Counted from the first letter of the stretch, positions 37,049 through 49,041 are shown. The stretch is 64,000 nt of DNA from Lujinxingia sediminis (GCF_004005565.1 NZ_SADD01000004.1:267158-331157); one strand, 5' to 3'. The notes: a model not told the origin generated them from the sequence alone. Numbers and translations are program-made.

Positions 37049-38164
37049 TCATAACACGGGGTCAGTCTCGTCCAAGTCCTCTCTACCGAGGAACTCGCGC
37101 ATCACGACGGTGGCGTAGGAGCCGGCCGGAAGTTCAAAGGCAATGCGTGCGGTCCGGGCCTCCTCCATGTGCACCTCCAGCGCGGGCATGGGCAGGGTGA
37201 GCGCGCGCCTTGCGCCCCTGCCCATCTTCCCGGCGGCGCGAAACATCTCCACCTCAAGGCCCAGCTCCGAGAGCACCTCCTGCTCAAGACGACCGGTCTG
37301 CGCTCCGGCCACCCCTTCTTTGTAGCCGGGCATCGGTCCGGTGATCACAAGCTCACCGGCATCGATGCGCCCCTGCACCTCCTCCAACTCATCGGGAGCC
37401 ACCCAGAAGCGCCCGCCGCTGTCGAGCTTCTCAAACACATCGCCGTCGAGCGCCTTTCGCCAGCTCCCCTCTTCCAGCCGCCGGGCGAGCACACGGTTAA
37501 AGATCTCACTCTGCACCGCACTCACCGCCATCTTGCGCTGGAAACGCCCCTTCGGCGCACGGCCTCCCTGCAGCCAGCGCAGTCCTCGGAAGAGGTTCTG
37601 CCCCTGACGCCCGAAGCGCTGCGAGCCGTAGAAGTTCGGAACCCCCAGCGCTTTGAGGCGCGCTTCAATCGCCGCGATGCGCGCCCCGACATCGACCTGA
37701 TGGCCGTCATCAAGCGGCTCAAGATCGCGTACCCGAAGCTCGAAACGATTGCCGGCCAGATGCCCGGTGCGAAGTTTGTTGGTGTGCAGCGCCGCATCCA
37801 GGATGCGAATTCCCCCTTCCACCTCGCCGACCACCTCGGTGGGCGCGCGGCCGCCCAGAACCTCGGCCGGTACCGAGAGCCACTGACGTGTCACCGCCAC
37901 CCGATCTTTGGTGCCTGCGCTGGCCACCTCGGCTTCCTCTATGCCAAAATGCGAGGCGATCTTGCGCAGCAGGCTCGCACCATCGAGGTCGCGTTTTTCG
38001 ACCCACACAAAGAGATGATCGCCCTGAGCGCTGGCCTCATAGGCAGCGATCTCCTCGACCACAAAGTCCTCAGCGCTTGCCTTAAGGGTGCCGGCGAGCC
38101 CGGGGAGGTCGGCGCAGAGCCTCGGACAGGCGATGGGGGTAGGCTGTGAGGCGATCGAAGACAT
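37049..38164 (-). CDS. truD: tRNA pseudouridine(13) synthase TruD
   Basis: A 371-residue TruD-family enzyme that isomerises U13 of tRNA. The catalytic Asp is residue 87 in SAGTKDRVAVTRQ, the family signature. PNFYGSQRFGRQGQNL, YNRVLA-like FNRVLARR and a TRUD insertion domain follow. Its length is normal. The gene is divergent from glnD, with 121 bp between them. Confidence 0.94.
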   Translation of the reverse strand: MSSIASQPTPIACPRLCADLPGLAGTLKASAEDFVVEEIAAYEASAQGDHLFVWVEKRDLDGASLLRKIASHFGIEEAEVASAGTKDRVAVTRQWLSVPAEVLGGRAPTEVVGEVEGGIRILDAALHTNKLRTGHLAGNRFELRVRDLEPLDDGHQVDVGARIAAIEARLKALGVPNFYGSQRFGRQGQNLFRGLRWLQGGRAPKGRFQRKMAVSAVQSEIFNRVLARRLEEGSWRKALDGDVFEKLDSGGRFWVAPDELEEVQGRIDAGELVITGPMPGYKEGVAGAQTGRLEQEVLSELGLEVEMFRAAGKMGRGARRALTLPMPALEVHMEEARTARIAFELPAGSYATVVMREFLGREDLDETDPVL

Positions 38165-38285
38165 CTTCTCTCCTGCTTGCGTAGCAAAGGGTTGGGGGGG
38201 CGATGACGCCGCGCACCTTTAACATCGACCCGACAACGCCGACCAGCCCCGCCAGTCGACCTTTCTTTCTTTCGGAGCCCTCTCA

Positions 38286-41051
38286 GTGACGCACTCCAGC
38301 CCCCTGGCCATACCCGAGGCGGTCACGCGCGCCAACGACGAGCTCATCGCCGCGCGCCACACCATCGCCCGTGCCATCGTGATGGGCGCAGGCGGACTGG
38401 AGATCGCCGCACGTCTTCGCGCCGTCACCGACCGCTGGCTTAGAGCTCTCTGGGGGCAGGCTCTCAGCGAGGAGCTTCGTACAGCCGCATCGCTTCACGC
38501 CACCGGCGGCTACGGCCGTGACGAGCTCGCCTTCCACAGCGATATCGACGTGCTCATCGCCCTCAACGACGACGCCTGGCTTGAGCGCGAGGAGCTCTCG
38601 CTGGCCGTCGAGCGTCTGATGGCATGGTCGCGCGCGCCGCGCCTTCGCCTGAGCCACGCCGTGCGCACCCCCGCCCAGACCCCTGAGGCGCTCGCCGAAG
38701 ATCCGCGTACGGCCATCGCGCTCATCGATCTTCGCCCGCTGGCCGGCCCGGCCTCCCGCGCCGCCGATCGCCACGCTGCCATCGAACATCTGCGCGGCGA
38801 CGACGAGGGCGCCTCCTTTGTCGAGCAACTCTTCGAAGGCCACCGCCAGCGCGTCGCTCGTCACGGCCAGACCGTTTACCTGCTCGAGCCCGACGTCAAA
38901 AACGGCGAAGGTGGCATGCGCGATCTCAACTGCATCGGCTGGGCCGCGCGCTGCCGATGGCAGATCGACGCCCGCACCCAGACCCGCGATGATGTCGGCT
39001 GGACCGAAGAGCAACGCCTGCGTTACATCGACCGCCTCGACGCCATCCTCGGGGTCCGCAACGCCCTGCACCTGATTCACGGCCGCAAAACAGACCGCCT
39101 CACCTTCAGTGATCAAGAACTTCTGGTGCGCCTGGACGAACTTCGCCTGCAATCTCCCCAACACCTCGAAACGGTCGACCCGCACGCCATCGCCGAACAC
39201 CACCGCCCCACCGACGACCAGGACCGCCAGCGTCTCAACCCCCAGGTGGAGTCGCTGATGCGGGCATACTACTGGCAGGCCCGCGCCGTCAGTGTGACCT
39301 GTGAGCGCATGCTGCGTCGTTGGTCGGCTTCAAGCCCCCCCGGACCGGCGCGACAACTGAGCAGCTTTGACATGATGGGCGATGTCATTCAACTTCCTGA
39401 CCATCACCACGACATCCTCAGCGCCGACGAAGTTTTTGAAGCTCTCAGCCTGGCCAGCACCCACGACGCGCTGCTCGACCCGCGCCTGGAGTCGGCGATG
39501 GAGGCCGCAGTCGGCACCTGGCCGCTGGGTGATGAAAGCTCGCCTGCGCGCTCCCACCGCCTGCGCGCGCTGCTCACCTCGCCCACAACCTCCTCGCGCA
39601 CCTCCCAACGTCTGCTGGATCTGGGCATTCTCACGCGCACCGTCCCCGAGTTCGATCCTCTGGTCTGCCACGTCCAGCACGACGTCTACCACGTCTACAC
39701 CACCGACGTTCACTCTCTGAAATGTCTGGAGCTCGGCCGCGAACTCCTCAACGGCGCGCCGGGTGCAGCCGGCCGCTGGCCCTTCTTCCGCTACGTCGCC
39801 TCCAGCATCCACGACGCCGAAGTCTTTCTGCTGGCCTGCCTCTTTCACGACATCGGCAAAAACCGCGGCGGCGATCACAGCCGCAAAGGTGCCGTCCTTA
39901 TGGAGGCCATTGGCCCTCGCCTGGGTCTGGAGGCAGCCCAGGTCGATCTTCTGGCGATGCTCGTCCGCGAGCACCTCACGTTGAGCCTGACCTCGCGCCG
40001 CCGCGACCTCTCTGACCCACATGTCGTCGACGAGATCGCCGAACGCCTGGGCGATGTGGCCACCCTCAACCTGCTCACCGCCCTGACCTTCTGCGACATG
40101 TCCACGGTGGCCCCCGACGTGATGAACGACTGGAACGCCACCCTGCTCATGGAACTCTACCGTCGCCTGCGCGAGGCGCTTGAGCAAGGCGATGAGCGCC
40201 ACCGCGCCGATCCACGCGGACTTCGGCGCATTCGCCAGCGCCTGGAGCGCCGCATCCAGGATCTGAGCGACTGCCCGATGGAAGACATCGATCTCGACAC
40301 CTTCCTCAATGATCTTCCCCAGGAGCATCTTCTGCACGCCGAGCCCGACGCCCTGGCCCGTCAGCTCGCCGCCTACACCCGGGCCCGCCGAAACGATGTG
40401 GAAACCCGCATCCAGGGCGTCGCCGTCGAGCTTGCACCGCTGCCCGAGCGCGGCATCACCGAGATCATCGTCTCCACCGTCGACACCCCCGGTACCCTGG
40501 CCCGCATCGCCGGCGCCCTCTCCAGCGCCGGCGTTAACATCATGGCCGCCGACATCGTCTCCACCGCCAGCGGGCGCACGCTCGACATCTTCCACATCGC
40601 CCACTTCAACCCGGCCGCTCTGCCGGTCTCGGAGCCCCGCGCCGTCGATGATCCGCGCCGCCTTGAGAAGATCACCTCCCGCATCATCGATGTGCTCGAA
40701 GAACGCCTCGACGTCGACGAACTCCTCCAGCAACGCTTCGACGAGCGACGCCTCACACCCCGCCCCATCCCGCAGGTTCCCACCGAGGTGCGGGTCGTCG
40801 AACACGCCAGCGAACTCTTCACCGTCATTGAAGTTCGCGCCCCCGACCGCCTGGGCCTGCTCTACCAGATCACCCGCGCGCTCTGGGAGGCCGGTGTCGA
40901 AACCCGCGTCAGCCGCATCGACTCGCTCGGAAGTCAGGCCATCGACAACTTCTACGTCGAGGAAGCCCACGGCGGAAAACTCTCCGCCAAGCGCAGCGCC
41001 GAGGTCGTTGCCGCCATCGAAGACGCCTTAAGTCGGCTGCCTGAGAACTGA
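38286..41051 (+). CDS. glnD: GlnD, bifunctional PII uridylyltransferase/uridylyl-removing enzyme
   Basis: A 921-residue nitrogen sensor that modifies the PII protein according to glutamine. The nucleotidyltransferase domain carries GGYGRDELAFHSDIDVLIAL with the metal-binding Asp pair (about residues 77-96). A GlnD linker domain is followed by an HD domain (CLFHDIGKNRGGDHS, about 517-531). Two C-terminal ACT domains (about 720-800 and 840-915; VSTVDTPGTLARIAGAL and VRAPDRLGLLYQIT type) complete the family order. It starts with GTG. No PII gene is nearby. The HD box has HDIGK as expected for an active uridylyl-removing site. Confidence 0.93.
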   Translation: MTHSSPLAIPEAVTRANDELIAARHTIARAIVMGAGGLEIAARLRAVTDRWLRALWGQALSEELRTAASLHATGGYGRDELAFHSDIDVLIALNDDAWLEREELSLAVERLMAWSRAPRLRLSHAVRTPAQTPEALAEDPRTAIALIDLRPLAGPASRAADRHAAIEHLRGDDEGASFVEQLFEGHRQRVARHGQTVYLLEPDVKNGEGGMRDLNCIGWAARCRWQIDARTQTRDDVGWTEEQRLRYIDRLDAILGVRNALHLIHGRKTDRLTFSDQELLVRLDELRLQSPQHLETVDPHAIAEHHRPTDDQDRQRLNPQVESLMRAYYWQARAVSVTCERMLRRWSASSPPGPARQLSSFDMMGDVIQLPDHHHDILSADEVFEALSLASTHDALLDPRLESAMEAAVGTWPLGDESSPARSHRLRALLTSPTTSSRTSQRLLDLGILTRTVPEFDPLVCHVQHDVYHVYTTDVHSLKCLELGRELLNGAPGAAGRWPFFRYVASSIHDAEVFLLACLFHDIGKNRGGDHSRKGAVLMEAIGPRLGLEAAQVDLLAMLVREHLTLSLTSRRRDLSDPHVVDEIAERLGDVATLNLLTALTFCDMSTVAPDVMNDWNATLLMELYRRLREALEQGDERHRADPRGLRRIRQRLERRIQDLSDCPMEDIDLDTFLNDLPQEHLLHAEPDALARQLAAYTRARRNDVETRIQGVAVELAPLPERGITEIIVSTVDTPGTLARIAGALSSAGVNIMAADIVSTASGRTLDIFHIAHFNPAALPVSEPRAVDDPRRLEKITSRIIDVLEERLDVDELLQQRFDERRLTPRPIPQVPTEVRVVEHASELFTVIEVRAPDRLGLLYQITRALWEAGVETRVSRIDSLGSQAIDNFYVEEAHGGKLSAKRSAEVVAAIEDALSRLPEN

Positions 41052-41090
41052 GGCAACGCCCTTATCACCTGGCCTCATCGGTTGCCGGCC

Positions 41091-41119
41091 TTGCCCTGCG
41101 ACGGCTGCCCGCTTAGCCT
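41091..41119 (+). promoter_or_regulatory. Candidate promoter of the xerD-scpA-scpB operon
   Basis: TTGCCC (41091-41096), 17 bp spacer, TAGCCT (41114-41119), about 58 bp before xerD. The match is moderate. Confidence 0.4.
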
Positions 41120-41176
41120 GCGGACGGCACCATCGCCCCACGCACCACCCGCACTCCTTTGGTTTTCGGAGGCCCT

Positions 41177-42100
41177 ATGAAGCTCGACGAAGCGATCGAC
41201 AGCTACCTCTTCCATCTCAAAGTCGAGCGTAACCTCGCCGAAAACACGATCCTGGCCTACAGCAACGATCTAAGCCAGTTTGTCGACTTCCTCACCGACG
41301 CCGAGAGCGACGCCCCCCGCCCCAGCCCCGATATCGAGGCGATCAGCGACGCCGACATCAGCGCTTTCCTCGCCCACCAGCTCGGCGAATCGGTGAAGAC
41401 GCGCACGATCTCCCGAAAACTCTCCAGCGTGCGGGGGCTCTTCAAATTCTTGCGCCGCAACCAGACGCTCGAACGCGACCCCACCGCCCACGTCGACGCC
41501 CCCAGCTACGGCACCCGCGTCCCCACTGTGCTCACGCTCGATGAGGTCGAAGCCCTGCTAAACGCCCCCGACCGCTCCAGCCCCGAGGGTCTGCGCGACT
41601 GGGCCATGCTGGAGGTCCTCTACGCCACCGGCCTGCGCGTCACCGAGCTCGTCACCCTGCTCATTCGCGAGGTCGATTTGAATGCCGGCTACGTGCGCGT
41701 GGTCGGCAAAGGATCCAAACAACGCGTGGTGCCCCTTGGTGAGGTTGCAATCGAGGCGCTCGCTGAGTATGAGGACCAGGCGCGTGGCCAACTTCTGGCC
41801 AACGCTGGCGGACCCGGCGCCTCACCGGCGCTCTTTGTCACCCGCCGCGGCGGTGCCATGACCCGCCAGGCCTTCTGGAAGAACATCAAACGCTACGCCG
41901 AGCTCGCCGGCATCGACAAACCCATCAGCCCGCATAAGCTGCGCCACAGCTTCGCCACCCACCTGCTGGAACGCGGAGCCGACCTGCGCATCGTGCAGGC
42001 CCTGCTCGGTCACGCCGATATCAACACCACCCAAATCTACACCCACGTGGCCCGTGAGCGCCTCAAACGCCTCTACGACGACCACCACCCGCGAGCCTGA
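41177..42100 (+). CDS. xerD: Site-specific tyrosine recombinase XerD-like
   Basis: A 307-residue tyrosine recombinase. The SAM-like N-terminal domain (about 1-95) has [23 protein letters not shown]. The catalytic domain has [10 protein letters not shown] with the first Arg, [27 protein letters not shown] with His-Arg-His, and TTQIYTHV with the nucleophile Tyr, all expected active-site residues. It probably resolves chromosome dimers at dif. ATG 41177 is chosen because GGAGG is five bases upstream. It is followed after 15 bp by scpA, so it heads a chromosome-segregation operon. XerC cannot be fully excluded, as the two are close. Confidence 0.91.
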   Translation: MKLDEAIDSYLFHLKVERNLAENTILAYSNDLSQFVDFLTDAESDAPRPSPDIEAISDADISAFLAHQLGESVKTRTISRKLSSVRGLFKFLRRNQTLERDPTAHVDAPSYGTRVPTVLTLDEVEALLNAPDRSSPEGLRDWAMLEVLYATGLRVTELVTLLIREVDLNAGYVRVVGKGSKQRVVPLGEVAIEALAEYEDQARGQLLANAGGPGASPALFVTRRGGAMTRQAFWKNIKRYAELAGIDKPISPHKLRHSFATHLLERGADLRIVQALLGHADINTTQIYTHVARERLKRLYDDHHPRA

Positions 42101-42115
42101 CTCGCCACACACGCC

Positions 42116-42949
42116 ATGAAGAGCGCCCCCGGCGGCCCCCGCGCCGCAGACAACGCCCAGGTCCCCCCTGAGCTTCGCCTCGATCTGCCGAGCTACCAGG
42201 GCCCGATGGATCTTCTCCTCGACCTGATCCGCGAGCACGAAGTCGACATCTTCGACATTCCCATCGCCCTGATCACCGCCGAGTACCTGCGCTACCTCGA
42301 CCAGCTCCAGGCCCTCGATCTTACCGTCGGCGGGGAGTGGCTGGAGATGGCCGCCACCCTGGTCTACATCAAGTCTCGCACCCTCCTTCCTCCCGACCCC
42401 GAAGAGGAAGACGACGAACTCGGCCCCGATCCCCGCGAAGAGCTGGTGCGCCGCCTCATTGAGTATCAAGTCTTCAAATGGGCCGCCGAACAACTCGACG
42501 ATCGCCCCCAGCTTGAGCGCGACTTCTTTCTGGCCGCCCCCAAAGCACGCGAAGAACGCAAGCAGGTCGGCCCCCCGAAGTTGCGCGAAGCCGACATCTC
42601 CGACCTTGTCGACGCCCTGCGCCGCGTCATCGAAAAGCAACGCGAAGAGCCGACCTGGGCCTACGAAATCACCCGCGAAAAACTCACCCTGCGCGGCATG
42701 GTCCTGGAAATCTCCTCGATCCTGCGTGATGAGCCCCGCATCTCCTTTGAGTCCCTCTTCAGCGAAGGCCGCCTGACCCGCCACCGCGTCGTCACCACCT
42801 TTCTGGCCCTCCTGGAGATGACGAAGTTGCGCATGATCAAGCTCTTCCAATCTCGCCTGGGCGGACCTGACACCCTCATCATCGAGCGCGCCGTCATCGA
42901 CATCGTCGAAGTCAGCCAGACGCTTGAGTTTTACGACAGCACACCATGA
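42116..42949 (+). CDS. scpA: Segregation and condensation protein ScpA
   Basis: A 277-residue kleisin subunit of the SMC-ScpAB condensin. It begins LPSYQGPMDLLLDLIREHEVDIFDIPIALIT, the classic ScpA N-terminal helix bundle, followed by ATLVYIKSRTLLPPD and an acidic linker. The C-terminal winged helix (RHRVVTTFLALLEMTKLRMIKLFQ) binds the SMC head. Its last bases overlap the scpB start (ATGA), so the two are translationally coupled and made in stoichiometric amounts. Confidence 0.95.
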   Translation: MKSAPGGPRAADNAQVPPELRLDLPSYQGPMDLLLDLIREHEVDIFDIPIALITAEYLRYLDQLQALDLTVGGEWLEMAATLVYIKSRTLLPPDPEEEDDELGPDPREELVRRLIEYQVFKWAAEQLDDRPQLERDFFLAAPKAREERKQVGPPKLREADISDLVDALRRVIEKQREEPTWAYEITREKLTLRGMVLEISSILRDEPRISFESLFSEGRLTRHRVVTTFLALLEMTKLRMIKLFQSRLGGPDTLIIERAVIDIVEVSQTLEFYDSTP

Positions 42950-43584
42950 CTGAGATCCTCGACGAACAGACCACGCGCGCCCGTGTCGAAGCCCTGCTGC
43001 TTGCAGCCGAAGAGCCCCTCTCGCTCGACCGCTTCCGCGACGCGCTGCCCGCCGCTTCGGCCGAAGCCCTCCACAAAGTGCTCCGCGCGCTGGAGCTTGA
43101 ATACGCCGGCCCCCACCGCGGCATCCACCTGGTGCGCATGTCCGGCGGTTACCAGCTTCGCACCAACCCCGATCCCGAGATCGGCCAGGCGATCCGCAAA
43201 CTTTTTGAGACCCGCCCGGTGCGTATCTCGCGGGCGGCGATGGAGGCTCTGGCCATCATCGCCTACCGCCAGCCTCTGACCCGCGCCGAGATCGATGAGA
43301 TTCGCGGCGTCAACTCCTCCGGTGTCCTTCAGACCCTCCAGGAGGTTCAGCTCATCGAAGTCGTCGGACGCCTCGACGACATCGGAAAACCCAACCTCTA
43401 CGGCACCACCCCCCGCTTCTTAGACTTTTTCGGCCTGGAGAGTATCGGCGAGCTTCCCACCCTGGAAGCCAGCGAACTTCAGGCTCTTATTGAGATGCAC
43501 AACCAGCTCGAAGATCCCGAGGCCGACGTCGAGATCGACCACGCCCCCGACGAGCTTGCTCCCCTTTCTGACGACCAGGAATAG
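42946..43584 (+). CDS. scpB: Segregation and condensation protein ScpB
   Basis: A 212-residue ScpB, the kleisin-interacting (KITE) subunit of condensin. Two winged-helix domains are visible: VEALLLAAEEPLSLDRFRDAL near the N-terminus and the conserved SRAAMEALAIIAYRQPLTRAEIDEIRGVNSSGVLQTL. YGTTPRFLDFFGLESI is a further family signature. An acidic tail of about 35 residues ends the protein. Overlaps scpA by 4 bp and precedes the pseudouridine synthase by 83 bp. Confidence 0.95.
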   Translation: MTEILDEQTTRARVEALLLAAEEPLSLDRFRDALPAASAEALHKVLRALELEYAGPHRGIHLVRMSGGYQLRTNPDPEIGQAIRKLFETRPVRISRAAMEALAIIAYRQPLTRAEIDEIRGVNSSGVLQTLQEVQLIEVVGRLDDIGKPNLYGTTPRFLDFFGLESIGELPTLEASELQALIEMHNQLEDPEADVEIDHAPDELAPLSDDQE

Positions 43585-43667
43585 CCCGGCCCGCCTCGAA
43601 GTTGGCCCGCCTGAACCCGTCGCCTCACCCCGATCCTTTGCGATCTGCCTGACCCGGAATACCTGTT

Positions 43668-44519
43668 ATGGCCCAAGAAATGCGCGTCCAGAAGTTTTTG
43701 TCCAAAGCCGGCGTCTGCTCCCGGCGCAAAGCCGAAGAGCATATGCTCGCCGGCCACATCAAGATCAACGGCAAGGTCTGCAAAGAGCTCGGCACCCAGG
43801 TCGACCCCTCTCGCGACACCGTCGAGTTCCAGGGCTCGGTGGTGCGCCTGCCCGAGAGCTACATCTATGTCTTGCTCAACAAGCCGGCCAACTACATCAC
43901 CTCGCTCACCGACCCGGAGGGCCGCCCGGTCGTCGTCGATCTTTTGCCGGCCTCCATGCCGCGGGTCTGGCCGGTCGGCCGCCTGGACTGGGACAGCGAA
44001 GGCCTGCTGCTTTTGACCAACGACGGCAAGCTCACCAACCTCCTCACCCACCCCTCCCACGAGGTCGCCAAGACCTACGCCGTCAAGGTCCGTGGCCTGC
44101 TCACCGAGAGCAGCCCCGAGCTTGAAACGCTGCGCACCGGCGTGGAGATCGGTGAGGGCGAGGTCACCGCGCCGGCCCAGGTCCGCCTGATTCGGGATAA
44201 CGGGCGCAACACCTGGCTGGAGATCGTCATTCGCGAGGGCAAAAACCGCCAGATTCGTCGCATGCTCGAAGCCATCGAGCGCCCCGTCATGAAGCTGCGC
44301 CGCATCTCCATCGGACCGCTCACCATCGACGGCATCGCCTCGGGCACCTTCCGCTCGCTGACCCACGCCGAGGTCCTCGACCTCTACGGCGAAGTCGAAG
44401 CCACGATCCCCGAGCGGGCGCAGCTCTCCAAACGTGCCCAGAAACGCGAGCGCGAAGCCATCGACCGCGGCGATCTCCCCGATCACCGCGCTAAAAAGCG
44501 CAAAAACCGTAACAAATAA
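43668..44519 (+). CDS. rluB: RsuA/RluB-family 23S rRNA pseudouridine synthase
   Basis: A 283-residue enzyme. An N-terminal S4 RNA-binding domain (MRVQKFLSKAGVCSRRKAE) is followed by the RsuA catalytic domain with its Asp in WPVGRLDWDSEGLLLLTNDG. EGKNRQIRRMLEA and VMKLRRISIGPL are conserved. It probably modifies U2605 of 23S rRNA (RluB) because it lies just after scpB, a common context for rluB, but RluE/F or RsuA cannot be ruled out. A basic C-terminal tail of about 35 residues (KRAQKRERE, AKKRKNRNK) is likely RNA-binding. Confidence 0.9.
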   Translation: MAQEMRVQKFLSKAGVCSRRKAEEHMLAGHIKINGKVCKELGTQVDPSRDTVEFQGSVVRLPESYIYVLLNKPANYITSLTDPEGRPVVVDLLPASMPRVWPVGRLDWDSEGLLLLTNDGKLTNLLTHPSHEVAKTYAVKVRGLLTESSPELETLRTGVEIGEGEVTAPAQVRLIRDNGRNTWLEIVIREGKNRQIRRMLEAIERPVMKLRRISIGPLTIDGIASGTFRSLTHAEVLDLYGEVEATIPERAQLSKRAQKREREAIDRGDLPDHRAKKRKNRNK

Positions 44520-44549
44520 GCTCTTCGCATCTTTCTTTCACAATGCTGC

Positions 44550-44578
44550 TTGACACCTACCGGCCCCTCCCTTAGGTT
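44550..44578 (+). promoter_or_regulatory. Promoter of the initiator tRNA array
   Basis: TTGACA (44550-44555), 17 bp spacer, TAGGTT (44573-44578), then a GC-rich discriminator (CCGCCTCCC), the arrangement typical of growth-rate-controlled stable RNA promoters. Confidence 0.62.
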
Positions 44579-44623
44579 CCGCCTCCCTGGGACGCAGAGG
44601 GTGTCGATGTCAGACAGCCTTGA

Positions 44624-44697
<74 letters not shown>

Positions 44698-44740
44698 CTT
44701 ACAATTGAATCGTCAGCCCTTGTGGGGTGCTGACATGTGA

Positions 44741-44814
<74 letters not shown>

Positions 44815-44857
44815 CTCGAAACACCAGGTCTGGCACATGCATCATTGCCAGCCTTGA

Positions 44858-44931
<74 letters not shown>

Positions 44932-44978
44932 CTTGTTACACAAAGGTCGGCACTTAGAACGTAAGAGGCTGACCGTGA

Positions 44979-45052
<74 letters not shown>

Positions 45053-45057
45053 CTCCA

Positions 45058-45098
45058 GAGAAAAGCGCGTCTCATTCGAGACGCGCTTTTCTCGTTCT
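45058..45098 (+). terminator. Terminator of the tRNA array
   Basis: GAGAAAAGCGCGTCTC (45058-45073), loop ATTC, then GAGACGCGCTTTTCTC (45078-45093): a perfect 16-bp stem. The T-rich part lies in the 3' arm and just after it. It may also serve the convergent ABC operon. Confidence 0.82.
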
Positions 45099-45114
45099 TG
45101 CCCCCCTACCCGGC

Positions 45115-45984
45115 TCAATCTCGCAACTTCTTGCCCGTCTTGAGCAGCCACAACGCCAGCCCACCAAAGATCACGTTGAGCACAAGCAACAACACCGCTC
45201 CCTGCCACACCGACACATCCGAGACGCCCACCATCCCGTAACGCACCCCGTTGACCATGTAGAGCACCGGATTGAAGAGCGAGACGCTATCCCAGGGCGC
45301 CGGCAACATCTCGATCGAATAAAACACCCCGCCCAGAAAGGTCAGCGGCGTGATCAGGAAGTTGGGCAAAAGGTTAATATGATCAAAATCCTCGCCCAGG
45401 ATCGCGACCACCACCCCGATGAACGCAAAGGCCATCGAGGTCAGCACCATAAACACCAGCGCCACAGGCACCGAATAGAAGGGTGAGGCCCCCATCAACC
45501 AGGCCACGATCCAGATGATGGACCCGATGAGCATCGCCCGCACCATCGCCGCAGCCACATACGCCCCCAGAAACTGCACGTAGGTCAGCGGCGTCACCAG
45601 AAGATCCACGATGGTGCCGTGTACCTTGGTAATGAAGAGCGAAAACGCCGAGTTGATATACGCATTGGTGATCAACGCCAGCATCACAAGCCCCGGCACC
45701 AGAAAGTCCACGTAGGGCACACCGCGGATCTCCTGGAGTCGGTCGCCCAGCGAATACCCGAACACCAGAAAATAGAGCATCGTCGTGATCACGGGGCTGA
45801 TCACCGTCTGGCCGGCGATCGTCCAGAAGCGCAAAATCTCCTTATAGAAGAGCGTCCACGCCCCGATGAGCTGGCGCCCCTGAGCCACCTCCCTACTACG
45901 CGCGATCTTCTCCAACGCCGCCTGCCGCGCTGCCTTACGCCCCTCCTCCGGCGTGCTCTCTCGCCTGTCGTGACTCGCGCTCAT
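45115..45984 (-). CDS. ABC-2 type exporter permease
   Basis: A 289-residue membrane subunit. After a charged N-terminal region (about 1-45) come six hydrophobic helices, with the ABC-2 signature around LVTPLTYVQFLGAYVAA and the late block LITPLTFLGGVFYSIEMLP typical of DrrB/NodJ-type permeases. It overlaps the ATPase gene by 4 bp and forms a two-gene exporter operon with it. The substrate cannot be told. It is not linked to the pilus genes, which run the other way. Confidence 0.9.
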   Translation of the reverse strand: MSASHDRRESTPEEGRKAARQAALEKIARSREVAQGRQLIGAWTLFYKEILRFWTIAGQTVISPVITTMLYFLVFGYSLGDRLQEIRGVPYVDFLVPGLVMLALITNAYINSAFSLFITKVHGTIVDLLVTPLTYVQFLGAYVAAAMVRAMLIGSIIWIVAWLMGASPFYSVPVALVFMVLTSMAFAFIGVVVAILGEDFDHINLLPNFLITPLTFLGGVFYSIEMLPAPWDSVSLFNPVLYMVNGVRYGMVGVSDVSVWQGAVLLLVLNVIFGGLALWLLKTGKKLRD

Positions 45985-46937
45985 GACGCCCCCTTCGACG
46001 ACGCGTCGGCATCTTCGTGAAGCACCTCCCGGAAGATCGACTCCAGGGAGCTCCGCCCTCCCTCCACCGACACAATCGACGCGCCAGCTCCCACCAGAGT
46101 CTTCAACATATAGTCGACCTCTTCGCCCCCCTCCTCGTCGCCACCGGCCCGTGTGTCATTCAACCGGAGGGTCCGCCCCTGCACCTCCACGTCATGCTGC
46201 CCCAACGCCTCCAGCACCGCCGCCGAAGGGGCCTCGCGCAGCTGCACCTCCACATGACGCCGACCGAACTTCTCCATCAACGCCTCGCGCTCATCGACGC
46301 GCAGCAACCTCCCCCGATTGATGATCCCCACGCGGTCGGCCAACTTCTCGGCCTCCTCCAGATAATGCGTCGTGAGCACGATCGTGGTGCCCCGCGACCG
46401 CAACGCTTCGACATAGCCCCAGAGCTCATCACGCAGCTCCACGTCTACGCCAGCCGTCGGCTCGTCTAAGAAGAGCACCACCGGGTCGTGCATCAACGCC
46501 TTACAGATCATCAGGCGACGCTTCATTCCCCCCGAGAGCCAGCGGGTGTTGGCGTCGGCCTTCTCCAGGAGCGAGAACTGGTCGAGCAGCGCGTCGATCT
46601 CATCGCGCGTGGGTTTGACGCCAAAGTACCCCGCCTGAAACTCCAGCACCTGACGCACCGAAAAGAACGCATCCCAGTTGAGTTCCTGCGGCACAAGCCC
46701 CACCATCCGACGTGTCACCCGGTAGTTACTGACCACATCGAGCCCGGCCACCTTAACCTGCCCCTCAAACCCGGTGATAAGCCCGGTGATGCAGCCGATC
46801 ATCGTCGTCTTGCCCGCCCCGTTTGGCCCGAGCAACGCAAAGATCTCCCCGGGCTCAATCCTTAAGCTCACATCATCAACCGCGCGTAACGCACCGTAGC
46901 GTTTGGTCAGCCCGTTGAGCTCGACCACCGCTTCCAT
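45981..46937 (-). CDS. ABC-2 type exporter ATPase
   Basis: A 318-residue ATP-binding subunit. Walker A is LLGPNGAGKTTMIGC, the signature helix WLSGGMKRRLMICKAL, Walker B VVLFLDEPTAGVD and the switch His TTHYLEEAEKLAD. The ABC domain covers about 4-235; the rest is a DrrA-like C-terminal extension. An open frame runs further upstream to 48527, antisense to pilB, but family homology begins at MEAVVELNGLTKRYG, so I start at ATG 46937 (GTG 46958 is possible). The 324-bp gap before pilB holds the pilB promoter; I see no clear promoter for this gene there. Confidence 0.9.
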   Translation of the reverse strand: MEAVVELNGLTKRYGALRAVDDVSLRIEPGEIFALLGPNGAGKTTMIGCITGLITGFEGQVKVAGLDVVSNYRVTRRMVGLVPQELNWDAFFSVRQVLEFQAGYFGVKPTRDEIDALLDQFSLLEKADANTRWLSGGMKRRLMICKALMHDPVVLFLDEPTAGVDVELRDELWGYVEALRSRGTTIVLTTHYLEEAEKLADRVGIINRGRLLRVDEREALMEKFGRRHVEVQLREAPSAAVLEALGQHDVEVQGRTLRLNDTRAGGDEEGGEEVDYMLKTLVGAGASIVSVEGGRSSLESIFREVLHEDADASSKGAS

Positions 46938-47090
46938 CGCTTGCTCACCATCACTCACTGCGTCACCATCCTTCGGGTTGCGGATCGCACCTGTATCCCG
47001 CAACCCCATCATCGAAACATCACTCCAGCCCCTCAACGACTCGCCGGGATCGTGATCACAATCACCGCTCGCGCAAGCGCGCTGGCCAAA

Positions 47091-47120
47091 TTGACAGTAT
47101 TTTGCCGGGCTTGATACCCT
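47091..47120 (+). promoter_or_regulatory. Candidate promoter of the pilB operon
   Basis: TTGACA (47091-47096), 18 bp spacer, TACCCT (47115-47120); an alternative -10 GATACC has 16 bp spacing. The leader would be about 135 nt. The -10 match is weak. Confidence 0.42.
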
Positions 47121-47261
47121 CCCGGAAAGAATTTGCTTCCCACATCCAGGCGTACGACAATCGCTCGACCTCATACCCGGGTCTTCCCCCAGCTGATCGT
47201 CCGGTGACCGGCTCAGGTCGCCCCCCCTGGTGGTAGATCCCCCTCTGCACGGCAAACACAC

Positions 47262-48971
<1,710 letters not shown>

Positions 48972-49041
48972 TGTTGTAAGCCCATTGTCCCCTCGCAATC
49001 GTTGCGCTGATCTTACTCCCCCCCCTCGTCCCGAGAGCTCT

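Noticed and set aside
47049..47062. GTGATCAC-centred palindrome between the ABC operon and pilB, as a CRP site
   Set aside because: The spacing of the half-sites does not fit TGTGA-N6-TCACA, and one short palindrome is expected by chance.
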